Assembly (NCBI GenBank): GCA_900766745.1
Contig: CAAFWR010000002.1
Coordinates: forward strand, 1 to 27,962
Length of the DNA: 27,962 bases
Direction of reading: 5' to 3'
Source of the DNA: Methanobacteriaceae archaeon
GTDB taxonomy: Archaea > Methanobacteriota > Methanobacteria > Methanobacteriales > Methanobacteriaceae
The notes beneath the pieces are model-generated. The model did not search any database and was not told where the DNA came from. It worked only from the letters and a program-made list of their open reading frames with translations. The translations under genes and the position numbers were made by a program. Within the stretch, counting starts at the first letter, position 1; each line of letters opens with the position of its first letter. Shown here in pieces: positions 1 to 8,310 of this stretch.

Positions 1-106
1 AACTTAACATAAATTGAGTTATTAATTAAACAAAATATAATCTCCAACTCTACAACAATACCTCATTAGAAGTAATCATTATTGATATATGGGTTTTCTT
101 AATTGT

Positions 107-1188
107 TTACAATCTAAGTTTCTTTATGAAATTAATATTCGAATTAGGGGGATAATAATATGTTTCATTGTTTAAAACCACGATTGAGATGCCTGAAATG
201 GGTCCTTGAGTTACTATATCTACGATACCTTTTCCACCTTTAATGGTTAAATTATAATTATTAGCAACATAAATTCCATTAGATTTGCTAACAGAATTAA
301 ACCATTTATTATTGATAAAAGTACAATTATTTATAGATTTTCCTGCAGTATTCCAATGAATAGCACCTCCATGGTTGGCAGTATTATTGATGAATGTAGA
401 ACTGATTAAGATGCCATTAGTGCCGTACCAGTCAATAGCACCACCATTATTATTACCTGCATTATTAGTAAAAATAGAATCGGTTAAAGTACCGTTAGGA
501 CCACCCCATGTAACGCCTCCACCACTACCTGCAGTATTGTTAATAAAAGTACAACTAGATAAAGTACCGTTAGGACCATCCCAACGGACTCCTGCACCAC
601 TAACAGTACTATTGTTGTTGTTAAATGTGGAATCTGTTAAACTACCTTTCATACCTGCCCAGTAAACAGCGCCTCCACGAGGGGCATTATTGTTTGTAAA
701 AGTACAACCAGTTAAATGGCCGTTTGCAGCATTCCAGTAAACAGCACCACCAATTTCTTTAGCAACATTGTTAATGAAATAACATTCAATTAAAGTACCA
801 TAATTACCTCTCCATTCAACGGCACCAGCACCTGCATTACTAGCAGTATTTCCATTAAAAGTCGAACTGATTATAGTGCCATTAGAACCAGCAAAGTAAA
901 CACTGCCTGCATTACTAGCAGTATTTCCATTAAAAGTCGAACTGATTATAGTGCCATTAGAACCACCCCAATGAACAGCACCAGCATAAGAGGCAGAGTT
1001 GTTGTTAAAGTTACAATTTCTTAATACACCATTATTTCCATTCCATCTAATAGCTCCACCAGCGGCAGTGAAATTGAAGTTTCGGAAAGTAATATATTCA
1101 ATTAAAACGTTGTCTCCAGTCACTTAAAATGAACATTGCGATTTTTTGCATTGGAGAATTCATCGCCTTCACTGGAGATGATTATGTC
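107..1188 (-). pseudogene. Adhesin-like beta-helix surface protein remnant, frameshifted
   Basis: The main open frame (1123 down to 107) is built of about a dozen 23-25 residue units of the form G-T-L-x-x-C/S-x-F-x-N-N-x-A-x-x-x-G-G-A-V-x-W. This is the pattern of parallel beta-helix adhesin-like proteins (ALPs) abundant in Methanobrevibacter, which sit on the cell surface. The frame starts with GTG directly after an in-frame TAA, has no signal peptide and no C-terminal anchor. Just upstream, another frame (1188-1123) reads DIIISSEGDEFSNAKNRNVHFK and then hits TGA. Adding one base at about 1123 joins it as NVHFK-VTGDNVLIEYITF, a normal beta-helix entry. A further one-base loss may lie in the A-run near 1190. 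The product is therefore a truncated, probably inactive surface protein, unless the shifts are assembly errors. Repeat class is clear; pseudogene status is inferred. Confidence 0.72.
831..965 (-). repeat. Perfect 60-bp direct repeat inside the adhesin-like gene
   Basis: Bases 831-890 and 906-965 are identical and lie 75 bp (25 codons) apart. They encode the same stretch (N-G-T-I-I-S-S-T-F-N-G-N-T-A-S-N-A-G) twice. The other repeat units in the gene are only similar, so this pair looks like a recent duplication or gene conversion of one beta-helix rung. Confidence 0.9.
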
Positions 1189-1369
1189 TTTTTATTCAAA
1201 ACATTACTTTCAACAATGAAAAATACAAATTGAATTATTATTTAGACAAGAAAACTATAACACCATTTATTAGATTTAAAAACTCCTTTAAAAAGGTAAA
1301 AATTAAATGCCATTATTTATAATTAATAAAAAAGCTTTATAAAGCATAATAAACATAATATAATATAGT

Positions 1370-2425
1370 ATGATTACATTAGAAAGTGAAGAAAATGATA
1401 GAATATTATGGGTTGATTGGGCGAAAGCTTTAGCTACTTTAGCAATAGTCCTTATTCATGTCAGTGCAGTTTATACTGTTAGTACACCTGCATTCTCTTC
1501 TGATTGGTATTCATTTGTTAATTTTAATACCTTTGATCGATTTGGAATTATGCTGTTTCTATTTGCATCAGGATTTTTGATTTTAAGAAAACCAGAGCCA
1601 ATTACTAATTTAACAAAGAGGTTCAAACGTTTATTGCCCCCATTTCTATTCTGGTTTACTGTTTATGCACTTGTTGCATGGAGTCTATTTCACTCAGAAG
1701 AGAGCATATCCTGGTTTTTCCCATTTTATTTAAGAGGATTATTAGATCCTACTGGATTTTTCAGTACTTTCTGGTTTGTTTATTTAATTTTAGGTCTTTA
1801 TCTTATTGCTCCAGTTCTATCAAAATGGATTCAAGGTGCAAAAGTATATGAACTTGAATATTTCCTAGTCATATGTTTCATTTTCTGGGCTATAACTTTC
1901 ATAAGTGAGATAACTAGTTTTCCTATAACCTTTACTTCATATTTCCAATATTTCGGTCAGGGAATTGGAAGTTTTGTTTTAGGTTATTATATAGCAATTA
2001 AAAATTCGAGATATACAAAAAGTAAAAAATTTGGGTTTAAACTTTACATTGTAGGTGTTTTATTTACATATTTAGGTGCAATTATTATAGCTGAAATGAC
2101 TGGAAAACCAAGTACTCTTACAAATCTTTCCCCAACAATAGCTATACAAACAGTTGGTCTATTTATTATATTGAAAAACATTAATTTCGAAAAAAAACCG
2201 AAGGTACTTAATAGCATGGCCATATCTTTAAGTAACAATTCCTATGAATTTTATTTAATACAAATACCTATAATCTGGACGGTGACAATACTATTAAGAC
2301 CTTGGAATGTGAATCCATTAGTAAAAATCTTAGTAATGTTCTTAACAACCGTACTGATTATAACTCTTTTATTAAAAGTACTTAAAAAAGTTCCATATCT
2401 TAATACTATAGTATGGTCTAGATAG
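1370..2425 (+). CDS. Acyltransferase 3 family membrane protein
   Basis: This 351-residue polytopic membrane protein has about ten hydrophobic segments. Near the N terminus it carries the signature of the acyltransferase 3 family (OafA/WecH type): W-V-D-W-A-K-A-L-A-T-L-A-I-V-L-I-H, with the likely catalytic His at residue 30. A short cytoplasmic basic stretch follows (L-T-K-R-F-K-R-L-L-P-P). Family members move acetyl or other acyl groups onto extracytoplasmic sugars, wall polymers or glycolipids; the substrate here is unknown. No good Shine-Dalgarno precedes the ATG, but a TATA-like TTTATAAAG lies at about 1334-1342. The gene stands alone between a decayed adhesin gene and a convergent Fe-S protein gene whose stop lies only 7 bp away. 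A surface-glycan role fits the adhesin neighbour but is not shown. Confidence 0.85.
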   Translation: MITLESEENDRILWVDWAKALATLAIVLIHVSAVYTVSTPAFSSDWYSFVNFNTFDRFGIMLFLFASGFLILRKPEPITNLTKRFKRLLPPFLFWFTVYALVAWSLFHSEESISWFFPFYLRGLLDPTGFFSTFWFVYLILGLYLIAPVLSKWIQGAKVYELEYFLVICFIFWAITFISEITSFPITFTSYFQYFGQGIGSFVLGYYIAIKNSRYTKSKKFGFKLYIVGVLFTYLGAIIIAEMTGKPSTLTNLSPTIAIQTVGLFIILKNINFEKKPKVLNSMAISLSNNSYEFYLIQIPIIWTVTILLRPWNVNPLVKILVMFLTTVLIITLLLKVLKKVPYLNTIVWSR

Positions 2426-2432
2426 ATATAGT

Positions 2433-3253
2433 TTAGTATTTAATCAGTTTATACATTCTATTGATTACATTATCAACGGCTTCGTCAATATATGATAAAT
2501 TAAGTGCATTCTGTTTACATTTATTTACGCATAATCCGCAAAGAAGACAGGAATCCTTGTTGATACTAATTTTACCATCTTTTAAAGAGATTGATTCAGC
2601 TATACAAACATTTTTTAGGCATTTGCCGCAGCAAGTACATTTATCCTCATCAAAATCAATTGAAACTCCATCTAAATGATCTATTTATTGACAATATCTT
2701 CATCAAGATTTGAAATTACTTTCCATAAACAACAACAGGGACAGCAGTGACAAATTGTAAGTAAACCATCACGAGGCCTTACATCCATCCAGATAGAGTC
2801 AATTTTGTTTTTTGCAATTACATGAGTTAATCCTGCTTCATCTGCCTTATCAACATGGTCTAAAGCCTCATCTACAGTAGCTTCATGACAGATAGCTCTT
2901 GGAATTTTCTTCGTTGTCGGCCCTAAAAAGATACATCCCAAATCCTGAGGATAATCCTTACAATCATTAGATGATCTGCATAAACAGGAATCCATAATTA
3001 CAATATCTTCTGTTTTTTTAATGACCTCTTTTAAAACATCTGTTGGTAAAAATTCAGATTTTGGTGATTCAATCTTTGCATTTACTTCAATGGAATTTGG
3101 AACGAAAATAATCTCATCATCTTCAAAAAGTAGTTTGTCAATAATCTTTTTCATTATTTTGGATTTTTTAGTTAATTTAGCTATTCTAAAGCGCCATCCA
3201 AATATTCTATTAACAATAGCTATGTTTATTTCAGCAATGCTCTTCCTTTTCAT
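2433..3253 (-). pseudogene. Cys-rich 4Fe-4S ferredoxin-domain protein, split by a one-base frameshift
   Basis: Two adjacent frames make one protein. The first (3253-2681, 190 aa) holds D-S-C-L-C-R-S-S-N-D-C, then D-L-G-C-I-F-L-G-P and I-C-H-C-C-P-C-C-C-L-W-K, a Cys pattern typical of metal or Fe-S binding. It stops at TAG 2681-2683. The second frame (2684-2433) continues without its own start as I-D-H-L-D-G-V-S-I-D-F-D-E-D-K and carries two clusters, C-T-C-C-G-K-C-L-K-N-V-C and C-L-L-C-G-L-C-V-N-K-C. That is a two-cluster bacterial-type ferredoxin domain. Restoring one A at about 2684-2686 (AAATAG to AAAATAG) gives D-I-V-N-K-I-D-H-L and a protein of about 273 residues. Proteins with this architecture occur in methanogens as putative electron-transfer or redox proteins; the exact function is unknown. 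The break may be real or an assembly error. Confidence 0.75.
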
Positions 3254-3299
3254 AACAGTATAATTCTATAATTAAGTTAATTAATAAGTATTTTCATAT

Positions 3300-3980
3300 A
3301 TGTTAATAATGTACTATCAAACTAAAATCGCAATACCAATATTTCAGAAAACAACTGATGAAGTAATAGCTGTAGCTGAGGATTGTATTAGAAAAGGTGC
3401 AGATATTTTAGAATTTAGAGTAGATGGACTTGAAAATCCTAATTTAAAAGATATTACTCAAACAATTACTGAAATTAATTTTCCTATGATTATAACCAAT
3501 AGGATAGAGTCTGAAGGAGGATCTTTTAAAGGTAGTGAAGATGAAAGAATTAATATCCTAAAAGGCTGTGCGGATTTAGTTGAGTATGTTGATGTCGAAT
3601 TGAGAACTGATGATATATATATTGAAGAACTTAAGGATTATAATGCAAAATTAATTGTATCGTATCATGACTTTAAAAAAACACCAGAACTTAATGAGAT
3701 TTATTATATTGTAGAAAAAGAAAAAGAAATGGGAGACATTGCTAAAGTAGCTTTTATGCCTAATAATTTAGATGATACTTTAAAGGTATTAGCTATATTG
3801 TCTCACTACAAAGATACAATAGCTATTTCTATGAGTGATTTAGGAAGTTATACAAGAGTTATGGCTTCTAAATTTAATTCACCAATTACTTTTGCAGCCG
3901 GAAGGGATGTTACTGCTCCTGGACAGATTGATATTGAAACCATGAAAGTATTATTGAATATGGATTTAAATATTGAATAG
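3300..3980 (+). CDS. aroD: 3-dehydroquinate dehydratase, type I
   Basis: This cytosolic enzyme converts 3-dehydroquinate to 3-dehydroshikimate in aromatic amino acid synthesis. The 226-residue length fits the class I TIM-barrel family. Visible active-site blocks are A-D-I-L-E-F-R-V-D (residues 35-42), L-I-V-S-Y-H-D-F with the catalytic His123, A-K-V-A-F-M-P with the Schiff-base Lys149, and the substrate-binding S-M-S-D-L-G-S-Y-T-R-V-M-A (Arg186). Start choice is uncertain: ATG 3300 or ATG 3309 (M-Y-Y-Q-T-K) would both do, and neither has a clear Shine-Dalgarno. The gene is divergent from the Fe-S protein gene, with 46 bp between them, and is followed 8 bp later by a membrane peptidase gene. 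The aroA gene of the same pathway lies about 21 kb away in this window. Confidence 0.95.
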   Translation: MLIMYYQTKIAIPIFQKTTDEVIAVAEDCIRKGADILEFRVDGLENPNLKDITQTITEINFPMIITNRIESEGGSFKGSEDERINILKGCADLVEYVDVELRTDDIYIEELKDYNAKLIVSYHDFKKTPELNEIYYIVEKEKEMGDIAKVAFMPNNLDDTLKVLAILSHYKDTIAISMSDLGSYTRVMASKFNSPITFAAGRDVTAPGQIDIETMKVLLNMDLNIE

Positions 3981-3988
3981 GTTTTAAT

Positions 3989-4597
3989 ATGAGAAAACAT
4001 CTTAAAGGTTTTATTTTACTTATTTTTATTTTGATAGTAATAGCTGGGGGTTTAAGCTGTTTAAATACATTCATTACTCCTACTGCCAATATTTATACCG
4101 ATGATGAAGGTGTAACCTGTAGTGTAACTTCATTTGATAATAATCATCCTCTAGAAGAGGATATTTGTGATTATGTTTTAAATGAACTAAATGATTATGA
4201 TTCTGATATTGATTCCGTAAAAGAAGGCATTGAAGAAATTGGTAAGAGCTACGGTATTGATAACTTAAATGTTAATTTCGATTCGCCATTAGGAGTAGAT
4301 AAACTTTGCACTGTTTACAATGTTAAAGGAACTTCAATGGTACCAACATTACAAGATGGTCAAACTATTCTTGTAGAAAAAACTAAAGACATATCTGTTA
4401 ACGATGTTGTTGTAGCTAATAGTCCTGAATATGGAGTTATTGTAAAAAGAGTCAGTGATATTAACGGAGACAAGGTTCATCTCATAAGCGATAATAAAAA
4501 TGTTGAACATAAAATAGTTAATGGCAGAATCTATGAGCTTAAGGGAATTACAACATGGGTAGATATTTCTAATATCTACGGTGTTGTAAAATTATAA
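3989..4597 (+). CDS. S26/S24-type signal peptidase-like membrane protease
   Basis: This 202-residue protein has an N-terminal membrane segment (residues 7-26) and a C-terminal peptidase S24/S26 domain. The nucleophile block is K-G-T-S-M-V-P-T-L (Ser116), followed by D-G-Q-T-I-L-V-E and G-V-I-V-K-R-V-S with Lys153 as general base. Type I signal peptidases cleave leader peptides outside the cytoplasmic membrane. Archaeal and ER Sec11 enzymes use Ser/His, while this one has Ser/Lys as in bacterial LepB and LexA. It may therefore be a specialised protease rather than the housekeeping signal peptidase. Between the membrane segment and catalytic domain sits an unusual acidic region (about 36-100) of unknown role. 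It starts 8 bp after aroD without a clear ribosome binding site, so it is probably co-transcribed. Confidence 0.8.
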   Translation: MRKHLKGFILLIFILIVIAGGLSCLNTFITPTANIYTDDEGVTCSVTSFDNNHPLEEDICDYVLNELNDYDSDIDSVKEGIEEIGKSYGIDNLNVNFDSPLGVDKLCTVYNVKGTSMVPTLQDGQTILVEKTKDISVNDVVVANSPEYGVIVKRVSDINGDKVHLISDNKNVEHKIVNGRIYELKGITTWVDISNIYGVVKL

Positions 4598-4611
4598 AAA
4601 AAGAGGTATTT

Positions 4612-4633
4612 GATAATGCTAAATTGCATTATC
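4612..4633 (-). terminator. Hairpin and U-run ending glnK
   Basis: GATAATGC (4612-4619) pairs perfectly with GCATTATC (4626-4633) around a 6-nt loop. On the minus strand the stem is followed by AAATACC and then C-T7 (about 4597-4605). It overlaps the glnK stop codon and separates two convergent genes. Confidence 0.55.
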
Positions 4634-4957
4634 TCCTTCTTCACCAGTTCTTATTCTTATTACATTGTCGACAGGGTAGACAAATATTTTTCCGTCACCG
4701 ATATTGCCGGTTTTTGCACTTTCAAGAATTGCATTTACAATAAGATCTACACCTTCGTCTTTTACAATGATTTCAATACGTGTTTTTGGAATTAAATCAA
4801 TACAGTAACTGGATCCTCTATATGATTCTTTTATACCTTTTTGACTTCCCCTTCCTTTTACTTCTGAAACATTCATTCCCTGACATCCAATAGCTGTTAG
4901 GGCTTTTTTTACATCGGAATATTTTTCCTGTCTTATAATTGCTACTATACTTTTCAT
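4619..4957 (-). CDS. glnK: PII nitrogen regulatory protein
   Basis: GlnK is a small trimeric signal protein that binds ATP/ADP and 2-oxoglutarate and plugs the AmtB channel when nitrogen is plentiful. I chose ATG 4957 because an AGAGGTG ribosome binding site lies 6 nt upstream; a GTG at 4966 sits inside that site. From this start the protein has 112 residues, the standard PII length. The T-loop Tyr falls at residue 51 (Y-R-G-S-S-Y-C). The B-loop nucleotide-binding motif T-G-N-I-G-D-G-K-I-F-V and the C-terminal R-I-R-T-G-E-E-G are also present. It lies 11 bp downstream of amtB on the same strand, the classic amtB-glnK pairing, and should share its nitrogen-controlled promoter. Confidence 0.96.
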   Translation of the reverse strand: MKSIVAIIRQEKYSDVKKALTAIGCQGMNVSEVKGRGSQKGIKESYRGSSYCIDLIPKTRIEIIVKDEGVDLIVNAILESAKTGNIGDGKIFVYPVDNVIRIRTGEEGDNAI

Positions 4958-4968
4958 CTTAAACACCT

Positions 4969-6186
4969 CTAGTTAAAGTTGTATGCAGATTCTTCGTGAA
5001 GGTTAGTATCTAAACCTGTTACTTCATCACTTTCTTTAACTCTTATTCCATTTAATGCTTTGTCAAGTACTTTTGCTAGTACATAACTTATTACGAAAGA
5101 GTATACTAAAGTAGCTATTACACTTACTATTTGAATCCAAAGCTGTCCAGGATTTCCATATAATAATCCAGAAGCTTCATTTATAATTGGGTTTGCAAAT
5201 ATTCCTGTTGCAATTGCTCCCCAGATTCCTGCCATACCATGTATTCCAAATACATCTAAAGCATCGTCGTAACCAAGTTTTGGTTTTAAGTAGTATATAG
5301 CTAAGTATGAAACTATTGGAGCTACTGCACCAATTATTAATGCTCCAGGTATGTCTACAAATCCTGCTGCTGGAGTAATTCCTACTAAACCTGCTACTCC
5401 ACCAGATATTGCACCTAATACTGTAGGTTTTCCAATTGTTATTGTATCTATTATTGTCCAAACAATTAAACCAGCTGCTGCTGCTATGTTTGATACGAGT
5501 ATTGCATTTGCTGCAAGTCCATTAGCTCCAAGACCGGATCCTCCATTGAATCCCATCCATCCTACCCATAACAGACCTGCACCTAGTACACCGTAACCTA
5601 AGTTATGAGGTATTAATGATATATCTTTTCTTTTTCCAAGGACTAAAGCTACTGCAAGAGCGGTAATACCTGAGTTAATATGAACAACGGTTCCTCCTGC
5701 AAAATCAAGAGCTCCGAGGTTCATTAACCATCCTCCACCCCATACCCAGTGAGCGATAGGAAGATAGACTATACAAGCCCATATAGCAATAAAAATTACC
5801 CAAGCTTTTGTTTTCATTCTTCCAACTATACCACCTGAAACAAGTGCTGCAGTTAATCCTGCAAATGCAAGTTGGAATACAACAAATAATAACGTTGGTA
5901 TTGATCCAGTTAAATCATTAATGCCAATTCCCTGTAAGAAGAAATTTGCTGGTTGTCCTATGAATCCCCATATTGAAGGTTCACCAAAAGCTACTGAATA
6001 ACCAAAGATTACCCATATTATGGAAACTATTGAAAATGCAATGAATGTTAAAAACATTGTGTTTAATACGTTTTTTCGCTTACTTAATCCACCATAAAAA
6101 AATGCGACAGCCGGAATACTCATCATTAATACTAATATTGTACAAACGAGTACCCATGCAGTGTCACCTGCGCTAAATATATCCAT
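4969..6186 (-). CDS. amtB: Ammonium transporter, Amt/Mep/Rh family
   Basis: This 405-residue integral membrane channel takes up ammonium. It has about 11 transmembrane helices and begins [11 protein letters not shown], the usual Amt N terminus. Key residues are present: the signature [10 protein letters not shown] with Asp161 and pore His169, the second pore His316 in V-F-G-I-H-G-M-A-G, and gate Phe residues in Q-L-A-F-A-G and M-G-F-N-G-G. A GGGAAAG sequence precedes the ATG. glnK follows after 11 bp, so transporter and PII regulator form one unit. The promoter region carries a nested GGAA/TTCC dyad matching the NrpR consensus (6228-6259), so expression should be repressed when nitrogen is sufficient. 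Confidence 0.97.
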   Translation of the reverse strand: MDIFSAGDTAWVLVCTILVLMMSIPAVAFFYGGLSKRKNVLNTMFLTFIAFSIVSIIWVIFGYSVAFGEPSIWGFIGQPANFFLQGIGINDLTGSIPTLLFVVFQLAFAGLTAALVSGGIVGRMKTKAWVIFIAIWACIVYLPIAHWVWGGGWLMNLGALDFAGGTVVHINSGITALAVALVLGKRKDISLIPHNLGYGVLGAGLLWVGWMGFNGGSGLGANGLAANAILVSNIAAAAGLIVWTIIDTITIGKPTVLGAISGGVAGLVGITPAAGFVDIPGALIIGAVAPIVSYLAIYYLKPKLGYDDALDVFGIHGMAGIWGAIATGIFANPIINEASGLLYGNPGQLWIQIVSVIATLVYSFVISYVLAKVLDKALNGIRVKESDEVTGLDTNLHEESAYNFN

Positions 6187-6227
6187 ATAAATTCTTTCCC
6201 ATATAATTAATAAAATTTTTTATAAAG

Positions 6228-6259
6228 TCGGAAGTTGGAAGTCGGTTTCCGTCTTCCGA
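6228..6259 (-). promoter_or_regulatory. Nested NrpR-type operator upstream of amtB-glnK
   Basis: The inner site GGAA (6237-6240)-N6-TTCC (6247-6250) is an exact match to the NrpR operator GGAAN6TTCC known from Methanococcus maripaludis nif and glnA genes. A second pair, TCGGAAG (6228-6234) and CTTCCGA (6253-6259), is centred on the very same axis (6243.5). The site lies just downstream of the amtB TATA box, over the expected transcription start, where a bound repressor would block initiation. NrpR, a 2-oxoglutarate-sensing repressor, is not encoded in this window. Its role here is inferred from the motif, its position and the target gene. Confidence 0.8.
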
Positions 6260-6280
6260 TATATTATAATTAAGTAACAT

Positions 6281-6290
6281 AGTATATAAA
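6281..6290 (-). promoter_or_regulatory. amtB: TATA box of amtB-glnK
   Basis: On the minus strand the sequence reads TTTATATACT, a good archaeal TATA box. Transcription would begin about 22-27 nt downstream, near 6256-6260, at the edge of the GGAA/TTCC dyad. Confidence 0.6.
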
Positions 6291-6527
6291 TGTTTTGTAG
6301 AAAAATAAAAGTATGAAAAACAACTAAAAAATACAAAAAATATTAAACAAAATAAGAAAAAAATTACTGAATATAAGCAATATTAATAAAAAAATAAAAT
6401 ATTTCAAATGACCTTAAAATATAGCTTTAAAACCAAAAATCAAAATAATATGTTAACTTTCAAACCAATAAATAAATATTAAACTAATAAATAAAATATA
6501 CAATAATAATAAAAAGTGTGTGATATA

Positions 6528-7751
6528 ATGGATGGAAAAAAGAAATTTATTAGAGATAGTGTTTATGGAGATATTAACTTTAATGAATTTGAACTAACTA
6601 TAATGGATCAAAGTCAGTTCCAGCGTTTAAGAAGAATAAAACAACTTGGACTTATTAATCTAATATTCCCTGGAGCAAACCATACACGATTCGAACATTC
6701 AATAGGCACAATGTATCTTGCGTCAAGGCTTTCTGAAGAATTGGAACTTGAAAAAGATGATATTGAACTTGTAAGAACTTCAGCTTTATTGCATGACCTA
6801 GGACATGGCCCATTTTCCCACGTTTCTGAAGGAGTATTATCATTTCCTCATGAAGAACTAACAAAATATGTTATTAAAAATACTTCTATGAGAGATGTTC
6901 TTGAAGAGAAATTCAACGTCAATGAAATTGTTGAGATTATTAATGGGGAAGGTAGATATGGTCCAATAGTATCTGGAGAACTTGATGTAGATAGAATGGA
7001 TTATCTTTTAAGGGATTCACATTATACTGGAGTAGCCTATGGCGTTATTGATTATGAAAGATTGATTTCTAATTTTAAGCTTAAAAAAACATTAACTCTC
7101 GATTTAAAAGGAGTTCAGGCTGCAGAAGGAGCATTAGTATCAAGATATTTTATGTATCCAAGTGTATACCAACATCACACAACTAGAATAGTTAATTCAA
7201 TGTTTAGACGAATTTTAAAACGTTTGATAAGTGAAGGAACAATAGAAGAAAAAGAGATCTACAAATATGATGATACAGACATTATAGCATTATGTAGAAA
7301 CAGTGAAGGTTTTATTAAAGACATTATGACAAGACTAGACAACAGAAACTTCTTTAAAAGAGCACACGTAATTAGATTAAATAACTTTAAGACACCTGAA
7401 AAGATTTATAGAATCACACAACAACAACTTAGAAAAGCAGAGGCGGAAATAGCTGAACATTACGATTTAGATAAAGATTATGTTATACTTAATATAGCTG
7501 AGTATCCTCGTTTTGATGAGATGAAAACACAAGTTTCAGTAGATGAAAAACTCTATCCATTAAATGAAATCTCAAACATCATAGGTGCTTTAAGTAAAGC
7601 TAGATTTAATATTCCAGATATTAGTCTATATGTACCTAAAGAAGATCAGGAAAAGTTTAAAAAATTCAAATTAGAAAACTTCCTCGAATTACCTGAAATC
7701 GATAAAAACAAAAGTCAGGGAATACATTTCGATCAAATAAAACTATTTTAG
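6528..7751 (+). CDS. HD-domain phosphohydrolase, dNTPase-like (COG1078)
   Basis: This 407-residue protein carries the full HD metal site: R-F-E-H-S-I-G (His57), L-L-H-D-L-G-H-G-P-F-S-H (His89, Asp90) and L-D-V-D-R-M-D-Y-L with Asp155. This arrangement is typical of COG1078 dGTPase/dNTP triphosphohydrolase-like proteins, which hydrolyse nucleotide phosphates or phosphodiesters; the true substrate is unknown. I chose ATG 6528, with GTGTGAT upstream matching the anti-Shine-Dalgarno, over a GTG at 6516 inside that site. Its stop is 10 bp before ubiX, so it probably leads an operon with ubiX, cbiT, a membrane protein gene and mobA. C-terminal residues from about 220 form a helical extension, as in other family members. 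Confidence 0.88.
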   Translation: MDGKKKFIRDSVYGDINFNEFELTIMDQSQFQRLRRIKQLGLINLIFPGANHTRFEHSIGTMYLASRLSEELELEKDDIELVRTSALLHDLGHGPFSHVSEGVLSFPHEELTKYVIKNTSMRDVLEEKFNVNEIVEIINGEGRYGPIVSGELDVDRMDYLLRDSHYTGVAYGVIDYERLISNFKLKKTLTLDLKGVQAAEGALVSRYFMYPSVYQHHTTRIVNSMFRRILKRLISEGTIEEKEIYKYDDTDIIALCRNSEGFIKDIMTRLDNRNFFKRAHVIRLNNFKTPEKIYRITQQQLRKAEAEIAEHYDLDKDYVILNIAEYPRFDEMKTQVSVDEKLYPLNEISNIIGALSKARFNIPDISLYVPKEDQEKFKKFKLENFLELPEIDKNKSQGIHFDQIKLF

Positions 7752-7761
7752 GAGATAAAAA

Positions 7762-8310
7762 ATGATAATTGTAGGAATAACTGGAGCTAGTGGAGTAGTA
7801 TATGGAATAAGACTTTTAGAAGCACTAAAAGAACTAAATATAGAAACCGGATTAATAATAAGCGACGCTGGAAAAACTGTAATACAATATGAAGATGAAA
7901 AAACAGTAGAAGAAGTAATAGCTCTTGCTGACAACTATTATGAATTTCATGATTTGACAGCATCAATAAATAGTGGGTCATTTCGGTTCGATGGCTTAGT
8001 AATAGTTCCATGTTCCATGAAAAGCTTATCATCAATAGCTAATGGCTATAGTGACAATACACTAACAAGAGTAGCTGACGTAGCTTTAAAAGAACATAGA
8101 AAAACTGTAATAGTACCACGTGAAACACCTCTTAGAACTGTTCATATTGAAAACATGTTAAGGTTATCAAAAGAAGGAGCAATAATCCTTCCTGCAATGC
8201 CAGCATTTTACAGCGAAAGTGAAACAATAAATAACCAAGTTAACTTTATAGTAGGAAAAATATTAGATAGCCTAAAAATCGAAAATGATATCTACAAAAG
8301 GTGGGAATAA
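7762..8310 (+). CDS. ubiX: Flavin prenyltransferase UbiX
   Basis: UbiX joins a dimethylallyl group to reduced FMN, making the prenyl-FMN cofactor of UbiD-type decarboxylases. The 182 residues start with the FMN-binding G-I-T-G-A-S-G (6-12) and contain V-P-C-S-M-K-S-L-S-S-I-A-N-G and P-R-E-T-P-L, all family hallmarks. A GGAG site lies 7 nt before the ATG. In methanogens the main known client is the UbiD-like anhydromevalonate phosphate decarboxylase of the archaeal mevalonate pathway, so this gene likely serves lipid synthesis; no ubiD homologue is in the window. The stop overlaps the cbiT start (TAATG), indicating translational coupling. Confidence 0.93.
   Translation: MIIVGITGASGVVYGIRLLEALKELNIETGLIISDAGKTVIQYEDEKTVEEVIALADNYYEFHDLTASINSGSFRFDGLVIVPCSMKSLSSIANGYSDNTLTRVADVALKEHRKTVIVPRETPLRTVHIENMLRLSKEGAIILPAMPAFYSESETINNQVNFIVGKILDSLKIENDIYKRWE

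Larger units (their letters stand above)
6187..6515. other. Divergent intergenic region, amtB / HD hydrolase
   Basis: These 329 bp hold the amtB promoter and operator (about 6228-6290). The rest is very A+T-rich, with runs of A and AATAAATA-like repeats but no open frame or GC-rich island that would suggest an RNA gene. A TATA-like AAATATAC (about 6494-6501) lies upstream of the HD gene. Confidence 0.6.

Noticed and set aside
1..106. Continuation of the adhesin-like protein to the left contig edge
   Set aside because: All three minus-strand frames contain stops and none shows a recognisable Ig-like or anchor motif, so I do not extend the gene.
375..665. Plus-strand open frame of 96 codons opposite the adhesin-like gene
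   Set aside because: It arises from the repeated codons of the minus-strand beta-helix gene; its composition is a Pro/Leu/Val-rich mirror image and it has no ribosome binding site.
100..1123. Tandem repeats here as a CRISPR array
   Set aside because: The units are degenerate, 69-75 bp apart and in frame, with no constant short repeat or unique spacers; they encode beta-helix rungs.
2461..2679. Plus-strand open frame of 72 codons
   Set aside because: It lies opposite the ferredoxin-domain frame, whose two Cys clusters make the minus strand the coding one.
4958..4966. Longer glnK starting at GTG 4966
   Set aside because: The GTG is part of the AGAGGTG ribosome binding site, and the ATG at 4957 puts the T-loop Tyr at the standard position 51.
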